Positions 7,051 through 16,000 of a DNA stretch of 24,922 nucleotides are shown one piece after another. The stretch comes from JAAYDY01 sp964500225 (GTDB lineage: Bacteria; Planctomycetota; Phycisphaerae; FEN-1346; JAACEH01), in NCBI GenBank assembly GCA_964500225.1, contig CAZCOA010000040.1:1-24922 (forward strand), read 5' to 3'. The notes under the pieces are model-generated. The model did no database searches. It saw nothing but the letters and a program-made list of their open reading frames with translations, and was not told the origin of the DNA. The position numbers were made by a program, and so were the translations under genes. Within the stretch, counting starts at the first letter, position 1. Every line of letters begins with the position of its first letter.

Positions 7051-9045
7051 ATGACATCCATCCTTTTTACCGTGGTGGCGGTCGGGCTGAGTGCAGCGAT
7101 ACTGACCGCGTCGGCCGGTGGCCTGCCGGCTTCTTCGAGGACGACCCTGCTGGAGGGCGACGCGGCGTCGCGGCAGGCGTCTGTGACGCAAATGGTTCTG
7201 GCGAAGGATCCGGCCTCGGCCGGCGCGTTGCGAGCGGCGCTGGCCGACGAGGATCCGATCGTGCGGCGACTGGCCGTTTACGGGCTGGAGCGCATCGGCC
7301 AGGAGAAGCACGCGGAGGCCATCGAGCCGCTGCTGGGCGACCCGGATCCATGGGTCTGCCGGACGGCGGCCACGGCGCTGGGCAAGTTGCGCTCGCGACG
7401 GTCGGCGCCTGCGCTGGTGGCGGTCCTCGGGCACGACGACGTGCATCTGCGGTACGAGGCCTTCGTGGCCCTGGGGCGTATCGGCGATCCGGCGTCGCGG
7501 AAGGCGATCCTGGCGGCCATGCGCGATCCGCGGCTCTACAAGGAACTGGAAGTCTGGGACCAGGTCTCCATTGTCGGGGTGCTGGATCGCCCGTTCATGA
7601 CCGATCCGGAGGCCGTGGACGTTTTGAAGTGGCTGCTGACCTACGGCTCGTGGGACCACCCGCAGTGGGCCGAGGCGGCCCAGTTCCGCAAGGACCTCTA
7701 CAGCCTGCTGATCACCAACCGCGCGGCGGAAATCCTGGCGATGAGGTACCACGACGCCTCCGGCGAACAGTTTCTCATCCAGGGGCTGGCCGGGGACGAC
7801 CACATGCAGCAGACGTCGGCCTTCGCGGCCGCGGCGATCAAGTCGCGTGCGGCAGTGCCTGGCCTCGTCAAGATGCTCGAGAGCCAGTGGGTGAACAACA
7901 AGCGGTACGCGATCCAGGCCCTCGGGACCATCGGAGATCCGGCGGCGGTGGAGCCCCTGGAGAAGATGCTCGCGCACGAGGACGTGGGCGTTCGCCGAGA
8001 CGCGGCGGAGGCACTGGCCAAGATCGACGGCAAGCAGCGTGTGGTTGACCTCAGCGCGCCGGCGGCGGTAATTCCCCAGATCGCCGAGGCGGACCTGAAG
8101 ACCCCGGGCAACAAGCGACCGCCGCAGTTCATCGTCCTGGGCGTGGACGATTGTGCCAACATCGAGGGCATCGAGTTGATGCTCGACATCGTCGAGACGC
8201 TGGGCGGTCATGGGGTGAAGGTCTGCTACACGATGTGGGTGGCCCCGTGCGCCGGGGACTGGCAGAACCGCGACACCGTGAAGCAGAAGCTCATCTACCA
8301 GCGTCTGTTCGACCTGGGCAGCGAAGTGGCCCACCACACGCTGAACCACAATCCGGGCGGCCGGTTCTGGACCTCGTTGCCGAAGGAAGACCAGATCAAG
8401 CAGATCGACGGGTGCACGCAGTGGTACCGCGAGAACATCGTGGGTTTCACGCGGCCGTTTTCGCACAAGGGCGGCGGCGGCGGCCGGGGCGAGCCCGTGG
8501 ACCTGGAGTTCAGCCGCCAGCTCATGGCCAAACAGCGGTTCCTGTATCGGGGGTTCGCCCGAGGAAGCCATCCGGACGAGCAACAGTGGCCGACCTTCGT
8601 GGACGGCATGTGGCAGGTTCCGACGGGCTCTATCGACGGCAACGCGCCGCCGGTGCATGCGAAGATCACGCGGCCGATTACGAGCGACTATCCCGGAATG
8701 TTCGATTACTCGGTGGCCGACGGCGTGGCCATGATGAAGGCGAATCTGGACTATCACTACAACCACCCGCGGCGTCCCATTTTCGCGGTCAATGCGTTTC
8801 ACGACTGGGGGTTTAAATCGGCCGACGACAGCACGTGCAAGTGGACGCATCGGAACCAGGCGGCGATTCTCAAGGAGTTCCTGCTGGACGTTCTGGTGCG
8901 CAACAAGGACAAGTACCCCGACACCTACGTGGTGACGTTCCGGCAGGTGGTCGAGTACGCGGTGTCCAACGGCGACCTGGAGCATACGCTGGCCGTGGGC
9001 AACTGCCAGGATAGCCGCAACCCCGTGAAGCCGCTAATCGACTGA
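7051..9045 (+). CDS. Secreted HEAT-repeat protein fused to a polysaccharide deacetylase (NodB/CE4-like) domain
   Basis: A 664-residue two-part protein. The start at 7051 follows AAGGAG by eight bases and yields a signal peptide (MTSILFTVVAVGLSAAILTA). Residues about 30-330 are HEAT/PBS-lyase-type helical repeats (PIVRRLAVYGLERIG, PWVCRTAATALGKL, VGVRRDAAEALAKI). Residues about 350-560 have the NodB deacetylase pattern: the metal and base aspartates in VDD (366-367), the HTLNH histidines at 429 and 433, and TRPFSH as the third motif. A GGGGG loop follows that motif. CE4 enzymes remove N- or O-acetyl groups from chitin, peptidoglycan or xylan; the HEAT solenoid may position the substrate or a partner in the periplasm. 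The substrate cannot be deduced. Related proteins with a WxxG-rich deacetylase and no HEAT part are common, so the fusion is the odd feature. A rho-independent-like terminator follows. Confidence 0.82.
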   Translation: MTSILFTVVAVGLSAAILTASAGGLPASSRTTLLEGDAASRQASVTQMVLAKDPASAGALRAALADEDPIVRRLAVYGLERIGQEKHAEAIEPLLGDPDPWVCRTAATALGKLRSRRSAPALVAVLGHDDVHLRYEAFVALGRIGDPASRKAILAAMRDPRLYKELEVWDQVSIVGVLDRPFMTDPEAVDVLKWLLTYGSWDHPQWAEAAQFRKDLYSLLITNRAAEILAMRYHDASGEQFLIQGLAGDDHMQQTSAFAAAAIKSRAAVPGLVKMLESQWVNNKRYAIQALGTIGDPAAVEPLEKMLAHEDVGVRRDAAEALAKIDGKQRVVDLSAPAAVIPQIAEADLKTPGNKRPPQFIVLGVDDCANIEGIELMLDIVETLGGHGVKVCYTMWVAPCAGDWQNRDTVKQKLIYQRLFDLGSEVAHHTLNHNPGGRFWTSLPKEDQIKQIDGCTQWYRENIVGFTRPFSHKGGGGGRGEPVDLEFSRQLMAKQRFLYRGFARGSHPDEQQWPTFVDGMWQVPTGSIDGNAPPVHAKITRPITSDYPGMFDYSVADGVAMMKANLDYHYNHPRRPIFAVNAFHDWGFKSADDSTCKWTHRNQAAILKEFLLDVLVRNKDKYPDTYVVTFRQVVEYAVSNGDLEHTLAVGNCQDSRNPVKPLID

Positions 9046-9083
9046 TGGGCCGCGCACGCAAGGGCGATGGGACGACAGGCACC

Positions 9084-9115
9084 GGGGCGGGCCGTCGGGT
9101 CCGCCCCGCGATTTT
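9084..9115 (+). terminator. Rho-independent-like terminator after the HEAT-deacetylase gene
   Basis: GGGGCGG (9084-9090) pairs with CCGCCCC (9101-9107), and the inner GCC/GGT adds three more pairs (one G-U), leaving a four-base loop. A short T-run (9112-9115) follows. Confidence 0.6.
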
Positions 9116-9259
9116 GGGTCGGCGGCCGTCGGAGGTGACTTGCCAAGAGAGAGGACCCGGCGGCAGGGCCGGGTTCGCGTGCGGCGCGGTCGCCGAGGGC
9201 TGTCGAAGGGCGCCGTCGAAGGGCGGCCCGGACGGGAGCGGCCCGCGGGGGGGCGTGCG

Positions 9260-10039
9260 CTAGGCGGTTCGGCGGTCTCGTTCGGCAAGGACGCGGGCCA
9301 GGGCGGCTCGGACCTCGGGCTGGTCGGGCAGGAGTTCGGCCATGGTTTCCAGGACGCGGCGTCGGCGCAGTTCGTGCAGGGTGGCGGGGTAGTTGATGTC
9401 GTACACCCATCCGGCCATCAGGAGGAGGTAGTCGGCCATGGAGTGGACGTCGTGGTGGGAGGCCATGCGTCCGGCGGCTACGGCGGCCAGGACGGCGGGT
9501 CCGGGGGGGCCGTCGAGGTCCACGCCGACGAGGATTTCGGGGTGCCGGCGCACGGCGCCCGAGGTGATCGCATCGAGAACGACGCGGTAGATGTCGAGTT
9601 TGTCGGCGTCGCGTGTCAGTCGGACCAGCGGCAGGGACTGCGGCGGCAGGTCGGTCGGAATCGCCAGACAGTTGTGGTACCGGACGGCGTCGGCCAGGGT
9701 GCCGGCGGCGGCCGGATCGAGGGGGGCCAGGGCGTTTTCGGCCTGGAGCACCTCGTAGCCCAGTCGGGCGTGGTCCACGCTGTGTCGGTCGGCGAAGGTG
9801 CCGTAGCGGGCGAACTGGGGGAACCGGCCCACGTCGTGCAGGAGGCCCGTGGCATGGGCCAGGCGCACCTCGGGGGCAGACCAACCCTGGTGTCGGGCCA
9901 GGGTCTCGGCGGCCTCGGCCACGCGGAGGCTGTGATCCAGCTTCAGTTGCTGCATGGGGGCCAGGTCGCCGCCGGACCGGAACCGGTCCACGTAGGCCAG
10001 GAACCAGTCGCGAATTCCCGAAGCCAGCGTTTCGTCCAT
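9260..10039 (-). CDS. HD-domain metal-dependent phosphohydrolase
   Basis: A 259-residue HD-superfamily protein. The metal ligands are in order: His36 (LDHSLRV), the His68-Asp69 pair (LLHDVGR) and Asp144 or Asp146 (TRDADKLD). A conserved-looking KLDIYR region and a His-rich stretch (MASHHDVHSMADYLL) follow. Proteins of this size hydrolyse phosphate from nucleotides or cyclic nucleotides; the substrate is not predictable. The start at 10039 follows GGGAGGGAGACGGAG, which offers a GGAG at four bases; the frame upstream to 10519 has no ribosome site and resembles shadow sequence. The leader contains a GC-rich hairpin (10058-10078) and a promoter (10088-10115). It is transcribed alone, away from pyrF. 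Confidence 0.82.
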   Translation of the reverse strand: MDETLASGIRDWFLAYVDRFRSGGDLAPMQQLKLDHSLRVAEAAETLARHQGWSAPEVRLAHATGLLHDVGRFPQFARYGTFADRHSVDHARLGYEVLQAENALAPLDPAAAGTLADAVRYHNCLAIPTDLPPQSLPLVRLTRDADKLDIYRVVLDAITSGAVRRHPEILVGVDLDGPPGPAVLAAVAAGRMASHHDVHSMADYLLLMAGWVYDINYPATLHELRRRRVLETMAELLPDQPEVRAALARVLAERDRRTA

Positions 10040-10057
10040 TTGCTCCGTCTCCCTCCC

Positions 10058-10078
10058 GCCGCCGGACAGGCCGGCGGC
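10058..10078 (-). promoter_or_regulatory. Perfect 8-bp hairpin in the leader of the HD gene
   Basis: GCCGCCGG (10058-10065) and CCGGCGGC (10071-10078) form an 8-bp stem with a five-base loop, directly upstream of the ribosome site of the HD gene. It could tune translation or mRNA stability. Confidence 0.45.
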
Positions 10079-10087
10079 AAGCAGACC

Positions 10088-10115
10088 ATGATAGCACCTT
10101 GGGGGCGAAATCCAA
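10088..10115 (-). promoter_or_regulatory. Candidate promoter of the HD gene
   Basis: Minus strand TTGGAT (10115-10110), 16 bases, TATCAT (10093-10088). The -10 is good (5 of 6) and the -35 weak. The transcript would start near 10081. Confidence 0.45.
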
Positions 10116-10307
10116 GAGCATGACGTTGTGGGGCATCGGTTCTGCGGCCCCGGCCTGTGGGCTGTGTACATTATGCTAGGGCGACAGCGGGAGAAGAGGC
10201 GTTCCTGGGAGGATTCCCGGGATGTGGAAAGTTGCGCAGTAGTGTTTTGTAGGTGGGGGGGTGGTCGGGGGTGGGTAATTACCAGGTGTGTTGGGTTGGC
10301 GGGCCTG

Positions 10308-10351
10308 TTTGTCAAGTGGTTTTGGGTTCTGCGGGTCTTTTTCTTGACAAA
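10308..10351. repeat. 9-bp perfect inverted repeat, candidate operator
   Basis: TTTGTCAAG (10308-10316) and CTTGACAAA (10343-10351) are exact inverted copies 26 bases apart, ending seven bases before the -24 element. The right copy includes a consensus TTGACA, but no -10 box lies 16-18 bases beyond it. The core TTGTCAA also occurs at 22814-22820 in the repressor intergenic region. Confidence 0.5.
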
Positions 10352-10357
10352 TGGTGT

Positions 10358-10373
10358 TGGCCCGGAAATTGCT
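10358..10373 (+). promoter_or_regulatory. Sigma54-like -24/-12 promoter element upstream of pyrF
   Basis: TGGCCCG, four bases, TTGCT. This fits the sigma54 form TGGCACG-N4-TTGCW with one mismatch, and the invariant GG (10359-10360) and GC (10371-10372) are exactly ten bases apart. Transcription would start near 10383, leaving a leader of about 165 bases. Whether this genome encodes sigma54 is not visible here. Confidence 0.5.
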
Positions 10374-10550
10374 TGAATCGGGGCACTCTTCTGATAGACT
10401 CGTGCGAGGTTACGGGGATGGCCAGCCGTGCTGGATGTTCGGCTGTCCACCAAGGGCATCGATCGTGTGGAAGGCTGGCGGCGGTAGCGTCGCGGTCTTC
10501 GCCGTCGTGATTTTCGCACGGTTTACTGATTCCAGGGGAGAGGAACGCAA

Positions 10551-11507
10551 TTGGCAAAGCACTTCGCTGAACGGCTGCTCGGGGCAATCGAGGAAAAACA
10601 GACGCCGGCCATGGTCGGTCTGGACCCCGTTTACACGTCGCTGCCGAAGCAGATACGCGAGATCGCGGCCCACAGCAAGAGCGGCCTGCCGGAACATGCG
10701 GCGGCGGTGAACGAATTCTGCCAGGTGGTGATCGACATCGTAGCGCCGCACGTTCCCGCGGTGAAGCTCCAGATGGCGTATTTCGAGCTGTGCGGACCGG
10801 CGGGTGTGGAAGCGTATCATCGGGTGGTGGATTACGCGAAGAACCAGGGGCTGATCGTCATCGGCGACATCAAGCGGGCGGACATCGGTTCGACGAGCGA
10901 GGCGTTGGCGTCGGCGTACCTGGACGAGGTGTACATTCCGGACGGGTCGGGCGGCGAGCGGGCGGTGAGCGTGGACGCGATCACGGTGAACCCGTATTTC
11001 GGGACGGACGGGGTGAAGCCGTTCATCGACAAGGCCCGGGACAACGGTCAGGGCGTGTTCGTGGTGGTGCGTTCGAGCAATCCGTCGGCGCGCGAGATCC
11101 AGGATCTGGCGGACGCCGAGGGCCGTCGCGTGTTCCAGCACGTGGCGATGAAGGTGAATGAGTGGGCGAATTTCCCCGGCTGCGTGGGCGACAGCGGTTA
11201 CAGTCTGGTCGGCGCGGTGGTCGGGGCCACGTATCCTGACGAGGCTCGGATGCTTCGTCAGGTCATGCCCAACAGTCTGTTCCTCGTGCCTGGCTACGGC
11301 GCGCAGGGGGCCACGGGGGAGGATTCCGTGGCGGCGTTCCACGACGACGGATGGGGCGCGGTGGTCAATTCCAGCCGCGGCATCATCTATGCGTGGACGC
11401 GTCCCGGGTACGAGGCGTACAGCGAAGACACGTGGGAAGAGGCTGTCGAGGCCGCCATTCTCAGCATGAAATTTGATCTGGCCGAGGCGCTGGCCAAGCG
11501 CGTGGCC
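10551..11507 (+). CDS. pyrF: Orotidine 5'-phosphate decarboxylase, type 2, 3' end in the gap
   Basis: The last step of UMP synthesis: decarboxylation of OMP in the cytosol. The visible 319 codons cover essentially the whole enzyme. The type 2 signature is clear: VGLDP near residue 22, VKLQMAYFE near 71-79, and the catalytic GDIKRADIGST at 105-115 with Asp106, Lys108 and Asp111. VVVRSSNPS, LVPGYGAQG and a phosphate-binding NSSRGIIYAW follow. Type 2 enzymes are usually about 270-310 residues, so only a short C-terminal extension or the stop should be missing. The start is TTG at 10551 with GGGGAGAGG about eight bases upstream. The reading frame enters the 100-N gap without a stop, and murD emerges on the other side. 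A sigma54-like element is 180 bases upstream. Confidence 0.93.
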
Positions 11508-11607
11508 NNNNNNNNNNNNNNNNNNNNNNNNNNNNNNNNNNNNNNNNNNNNNNNNNNNNNNNNNNNNNNNNNNNNNNNNNNNNNNNNNNNNNNNNNNNNN
11601 NNNNNNN
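11508..11607. other. Assembly gap (100 N) between pyrF and murD
   Basis: Exactly 100 undetermined bases. About 90 N-terminal residues of MurD (some 270 bases) plus the pyrF stop must fit here, so the true gap is longer than the 100 bases shown. Confidence 0.99.
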
Positions 11608-12747
11608 CGGGCGGGCGTGCCGCTGACGACGGAAATCAATTTGTTTGTGAGCGAGTGCCGGGCGCCGGTGGTGGCGGTGACGGGGTCGGCCGGCAAGAGC
11701 ACGACCGTGAGCTTGCTGGCTCGGGCGCTGGCGACGCGGTACACGACGCACCTGGGCGGCAACATCGGCCGCAGCCTGCTGGACCTGCTGGACGGCGAGC
11801 CGGGGCTGCGGGCGGAGGACCGCGTCTGTCTGGAGCTCTCGAGTTTTCAGTTGGAGGACACGGCGGCGCTGGGGTGGAGCCCGCACGTGGCGGTGGTGAC
11901 GAATCTGGCGCCGAATCATCTGGACCATCACGGAACGATGGAAGCCTACGCCGAGGCGAAGTTCGGCATCGTGCGGTTTCAGACGGCAAGGGACTGGGCG
12001 GTGTTGCCGGCGGCGGGCGATGAGTCGAGCGAGTGGGACCGGCTGGTGGCGAGCTGGGACCGGCGGACGCAGGCGCGGACCGTGCGGTTCAGCGTCAGGC
12101 AGGCATTGGATGAAGGGGCGTGGCTGGAAGGCGGGGAGTGCGTGCTGCGGCTGGACGGGGTGACGGAGCGTGTGCCGCTGTCGTCGGCGTTGCGGCTTCC
12201 GGGGCGGCACAATGCGGCGAACTTCCTGGCGGCGGCCCTGGCGGCGCGGTGCGAGGGGGTTCCTCTGGCGGAGTCGGCGCGTGCGGCGGCGGAGTTTACG
12301 GGACTGCCGCACAGGCTGGCGCTGGTCGCGGAGGTGGGGGGCGTGGGGTACTGGAACGATTCGAAGGCGACGACGCCGGCGGCGGCGGCGGTGGCCCTGG
12401 CGGCGTTCGACCGTCCGGTGATTGCCATCGCCGGGGGCTACGACAAGAAGATCGACCTTGGGCCGCTGGCCGATGCGCTGGTGCGGCGGGCGCGTGCGGT
12501 GCTGCTGATCGGGCAGACGGCGCCGATGCTGGCCGAGCTGCTGGCGGAACGGCAGTACGGCTGCGCCGAGGTGGTCGGCACGCTGGACCGGGCGGTGGCG
12601 CGGGCGGCGGAGTTGGCTCGGCCTGGCGACGTGGTGCTGCTGAGTCCGGGGCACGCGTCGTGGGGCCAGTTCGAGAACTACGAGCAGCGCGGGGACCGGT
12701 TCGCCGAGTACGTCCTGGCGCTGCGCGGGGCCGGGGTTCGGGCGTGA
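11608..12747 (+). CDS. murD: UDP-N-acetylmuramoyl-L-alanine:D-glutamate ligase, 5' end in the gap
   Basis: MurD adds D-glutamate to UDP-MurNAc-L-Ala in cytosolic peptidoglycan precursor synthesis. All Mur-ligase marks after the N-terminal domain are present: the ATP loop GSAGKSTT (about 11683-11706), NLAPNHLDHHG in the central domain, LPGRHNAANFLAAA, the DSKATTP motif, and the MurD-specific ending LSPGHASWGQFENYEQRGDRF-like block (Trp-Gly in place of the more usual Phe-Asp). The UDP-MurNAc-binding N-terminal domain of about 90 residues is lost in the gap, so no start can be given. The stop is followed by a 7-bp hairpin at 12754-12772. The presence of murD shows the organism makes peptidoglycan, which is useful if it is a planctomycete, where this was once doubted. 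Confidence 0.94.
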   Translation, partial: RAGVPLTTEINLFVSECRAPVVAVTGSAGKSTTVSLLARALATRYTTHLGGNIGRSLLDLLDGEPGLRAEDRVCLELSSFQLEDTAALGWSPHVAVVTNLAPNHLDHHGTMEAYAEAKFGIVRFQTARDWAVLPAAGDESSEWDRLVASWDRRTQARTVRFSVRQALDEGAWLEGGECVLRLDGVTERVPLSSALRLPGRHNAANFLAAALAARCEGVPLAESARAAAEFTGLPHRLALVAEVGGVGYWNDSKATTPAAAAVALAAFDRPVIAIAGGYDKKIDLGPLADALVRRARAVLLIGQTAPMLAELLAERQYGCAEVVGTLDRAVARAAELARPGDVVLLSPGHASWGQFENYEQRGDRFAEYVLALRGAGVRA

Positions 12748-12753
12748 GCGGCC

Positions 12754-12772
12754 CGGCGGGCAAGACCCGCCG
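12754..12772 (+). terminator. Hairpin directly after murD
   Basis: CGGCGGG (12754-12760) and CCCGCCG (12766-12772) form a perfect 7-bp stem with a five-base loop, seven bases after the murD stop. No T-run follows, so it may be a weak terminator or an mRNA 3'-end stabiliser. It overlaps the first possible start of the small frame downstream. Confidence 0.45.
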
Positions 12773-12873
12773 TGGCAGGCATGGCGTCCGGCGGGCGAGG
12801 TGACGCGGATGGAGGGCATCAGTACGGCCTTGGGTTGCTCTATACTCCGGTTGTTGATCCCTGGCAGGTTCTG

Positions 12874-13014
12874 ATGTCGCTGCTGCCGTTGCTCTGTGTC
12901 GGGGTGGTACTAGCAGGGCTGGCGGCGGTTGTCGTGGCGGCGGGGCTGATCGTGCGTCAGGAGTCGCGTCGTCGGCCGCCGGCGGGTCAGGCGGGACCGC
13001 CGCAAAGCCCGTAG
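12874..13014 (+). CDS. Small single-pass membrane protein, unknown
   Basis: A 46-residue frame starting at ATG 12874: one long hydrophobic helix (LLPLLCVGVVLAGLAAVVV) and then a basic, Pro/Gly-rich tail (RQESRRRPPAGQ). GGCAGG lies five bases upstream of the ATG, and a TATACT box (12841-12846) about 30 bases before it could be its promoter, although no -35 is seen. The frame is open upstream to a GTG at 12772, but that start lies in the murD hairpin and the extra residues are Gly/Asp-rich and unlike protein. It ends 65 bases before the glycoside hydrolase. No family is recognised. Confidence 0.4.
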   Translation: MSLLPLLCVGVVLAGLAAVVVAAGLIVRQESRRRPPAGQAGPPQSP

Positions 13015-13079
13015 GGGTTGCCTGGAGCGACTGCGCAGGGACTTTCCGGCGATGCCGGAGGAACCGGAAGGAAGAGGCG

Positions 13080-16000
13080 ATGAGTTTCGTGCAGCGATTC
13101 GAGAAGGCGGGCAACAGCGGCCGGGTGTTTCGTCCCGCCCCGTTCTGGTCGTGGAACGACGAGCTGAATGTCGATGAGGTGCGTCGGCAGATCCGGGAGA
13201 TGGCGCGCGGGGGCTTCGGCGGACATTTCATGCATTCTCGGATCGGTCTGGTGTCGCCGTACCTTGGGACGGAGTGGATGGAGTGCGTGATCGCGGCGTG
13301 CATGGAGGCCCGCGACACGAACGTTCAGCCGTGGCTGTACGACGAGGATTGCTGGCCGAGCGGCCACTGCGGCCGACGGATCACGGCGGGCCGTCCGGAC
13401 TACCAGGCGAAGATTCTGTACTACGAGATCGTGCGTCCGGCGAATTTTCGGCCGGATCCGCAGACGGTGGCGTTGTTCATCGGTCAGAAGTCGGGCGACG
13501 GGCCGCTCGTGGGTTTTCAGCGCATCACGGACGTCAGCGAAGCGCGGTCGCTGCGGCTGAAGGGCGGCGAGGCGATGGTCCACTTCGCGTACCGGACGCA
13601 CGAGTACGTGGACGTGCTGAACCGGGCGGCGACGGGGCAGTTTATTGAATCGACGCACGAGGAGTACCGTCGTGCGGCGGGCCGGTTCTTCGGGACGACG
13701 GTGCCGGGGATCTTCACGGACGAGCCGCAGGTGCTGAACGCGCGGCCGGGGGCGGCGTGGTCGCTGGAGCTGCCGGAGTTTTTCCGTCGCAGCGCCGGGT
13801 ACGATCTGCTGGACCACCTGCCGGCGTTGTTTTTCTCGGTGCCGGGCGGCCAGAAGGTGCGGTTCGACTATCATCAGGCATTGCTGCGTTTGTTTTTGCT
13901 GGCGTTCACGCTGCCGGTGTACCAGTGGTGCGGTCGGAACAAGCTGATCCTGACGGGGCACCTGATGGGTGAGGACTCGTGCCTGTCGCAGGTGCAGTAT
14001 GCGGCGGCGGTGATGCCGCATTACGAGTACATGCACATGCCGGGAGTGGACCACTTGCGTCGATGGATCACGTCGCCGGTGGGTCCGAAGCAGGCCTCGA
14101 GCGTGGCGAACCAGTTCGGACGGAGCCGCGTGCTGAGCGAAATCTGGGGCGCCAGCGGTCACAACGTGTCGTTCGAGCAGTTGCGGTGGATCGCCGACTG
14201 GCAGATGGCGTTCGGGGTGAACTTCCTGTGCCCGCATTTGTCCTTGTACTCGATGCGCGGGTGCCGCAAGCGCGACTATCCGCCGAACCTGTTCTTCCAG
14301 CAGCCGTATTGGCCGCATTTCAAGCGTCTGAGCGACACGCTCGCGCGGACGGCGGCGGTGGTGGCGACGGGGGAGCTGGTGGCGGACTGCCTGGTGATTC
14401 ATCCGGCGACGTCGGCGTGGGTGCTGTACGGAGACCCGTCGGCGCGTGAGGAGCTGGAGCGGATCGACGACGATCTGGCGCGTCTGACGACGGAATTGGC
14501 GGGGATGCATTGCGACTTCGAGTTCGGCGACGAGACGATTCTGGAGCGTCACGGGCGTGTGGTGGGGAATCGCGTGGTCGTCGGGAAGCGCAAGTACGGC
14601 CGCGTGATCGTGCCGTCGTGCGTGAATTTGAAGTCGGGGACGTTCGAGCTGCTGAAGCGAGTGGCGCGTCGTCGGATTCCGCTGGTGTTTGCGGGGCGGT
14701 TGCCGAGTCTGGTGGACGGCCAGCCGTCGAAGGCGCTGGAACAGTTCGTGGCGCGGCAGAAGCGGGTGGACGCGGGGACGTCGAAAGGGGTGGCGGGGCT
14801 GAAGAAGCTGCTGAAGCCGGCGCTGGAGATCACGGCGGCGCGCGGCACGGCCGACGCGCGGGATGTGGCGGCGATGTGGCGTCAGGACGGGCAGAAGCAC
14901 ATGCTGTTTTTGGTGAACCTGGATCCGGCCAAGTCGCACGAGGTGTCGGTGGCGCTTCCGGTGCAGGGGCTGGTGGAGCAACTGGACGCGGCGACGGGCC
15001 GAGTGACGCCGGTGGCGTCGCGGACGGTGCGCGGCAAGCAGAGCGTGCGGCTCCAGTTGGCGGAGATGGGCTCGACGATCCTGGTGGTGCATAAGGGGCG
15101 CAAGCCGGCCAAGGCTGCGACGGCTCCGGCGGCGCGTGTGCGACACAAGAAGGTGCTGGCGCGGCGGTGGCAGTGCAGGCGTTTGGATCCGAACGTGCTG
15201 CTGCTGGATATGGCGCGGCCGGCGTTCGGCGAGCAGCCCCCCGGCGAGCTCATGCCCGTGTCGGATATTCAGAGGCTGCTGATGGCCGACGGACGGGACA
15301 CGGTGGTGCAGATGACGTTCGGGTTTGCGAGCAAACTGGACACGAAGCGGAGTCGCCGGCTCCAGTTGGCGATCGAGCGGCCGCAGGAGTTCGAGATCCA
15401 CCTGAACGGTCTTCGCGTGCCGCTGCGCGACGAGGGGTGGTGGATCGATCCGTCGTTGCGGCTGCTGGACATTTCGCGGCTGGTGAACCGCGGGGAGAAC
15501 GTGCTGACGGTGCGTCGGCCGTTTTACCAGCGGGACGACCATCGGCGTCGGCTGATCGGACTGACGGACCCGGCGGGCAACCAGACGTTCAACAACTGGA
15601 TCTATCCGCAGGTGGAGCTGGAGCCGGTGTACCTGGTGGGGGACTTCGCGGTGGAGTTTAGCGGGAGCTACCTGTCGGGGGGCACGGCGTTCAGCGGTCG
15701 CGACGTGAAACCGTGGGATCGGTTGCCTCCTGGGCGGAGTGTGTGGGTGAGCGGCCGGCCGACGTTGACGGCGGAGGCGGAGACCGGCGCGGGTCAGGAC
15801 CTGATCCGTGGGGGGTTGCCGTTCTACGCGGGCACGGTGGAGCTGTCGCAGACGCTGGTGCTGACGTCGCAGCCGGGGACGGGGGCGTATCTGGAGATGT
15901 CGCCGCCGGATGCGATCGTGGTCCAGGTGATCGTGAACGGTCGGGAGTGCGAGCCGCTGTGGCAGCGGCCGTTCCGGGTGGAGGTGGGCCCGCACCTGGT

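Larger units (their letters stand above)
10116..10550. other. Non-coding stretch upstream of pyrF
   Basis: No credible gene. It contains, in order, a G-rich run (10255-10275, capable of a G-quadruplex), a 9-bp inverted repeat (10308-10351), a sigma54-like element (10358-10373) and about 175 bases of probable pyrF leader with a short hairpin CCAGC...GCTGG near 10421-10433. The stretch 10240-10400 is more T/A- and G-rich than the genes around it. Confidence 0.6.

Noticed and set aside
6982..8985. 667-residue minus-strand frame opposite the HEAT-deacetylase gene
   Set aside because: Antisense shadow of a gene with clear signal peptide, repeats and catalytic motifs.
11473..12747. A pyrF-murD fusion read through the gap
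   Set aside because: The frame through N is meaningless; the missing MurD N-terminus shows that the gap hides the gene boundary.
12772..12873. GTG/ATG starts at 12772 and 12781 for the small membrane protein
   Set aside because: They lie in or next to the murD hairpin and add a Gly/Asp-rich extension; ATG 12874 is closer to a purine-rich site and to the hydrophobic helix.
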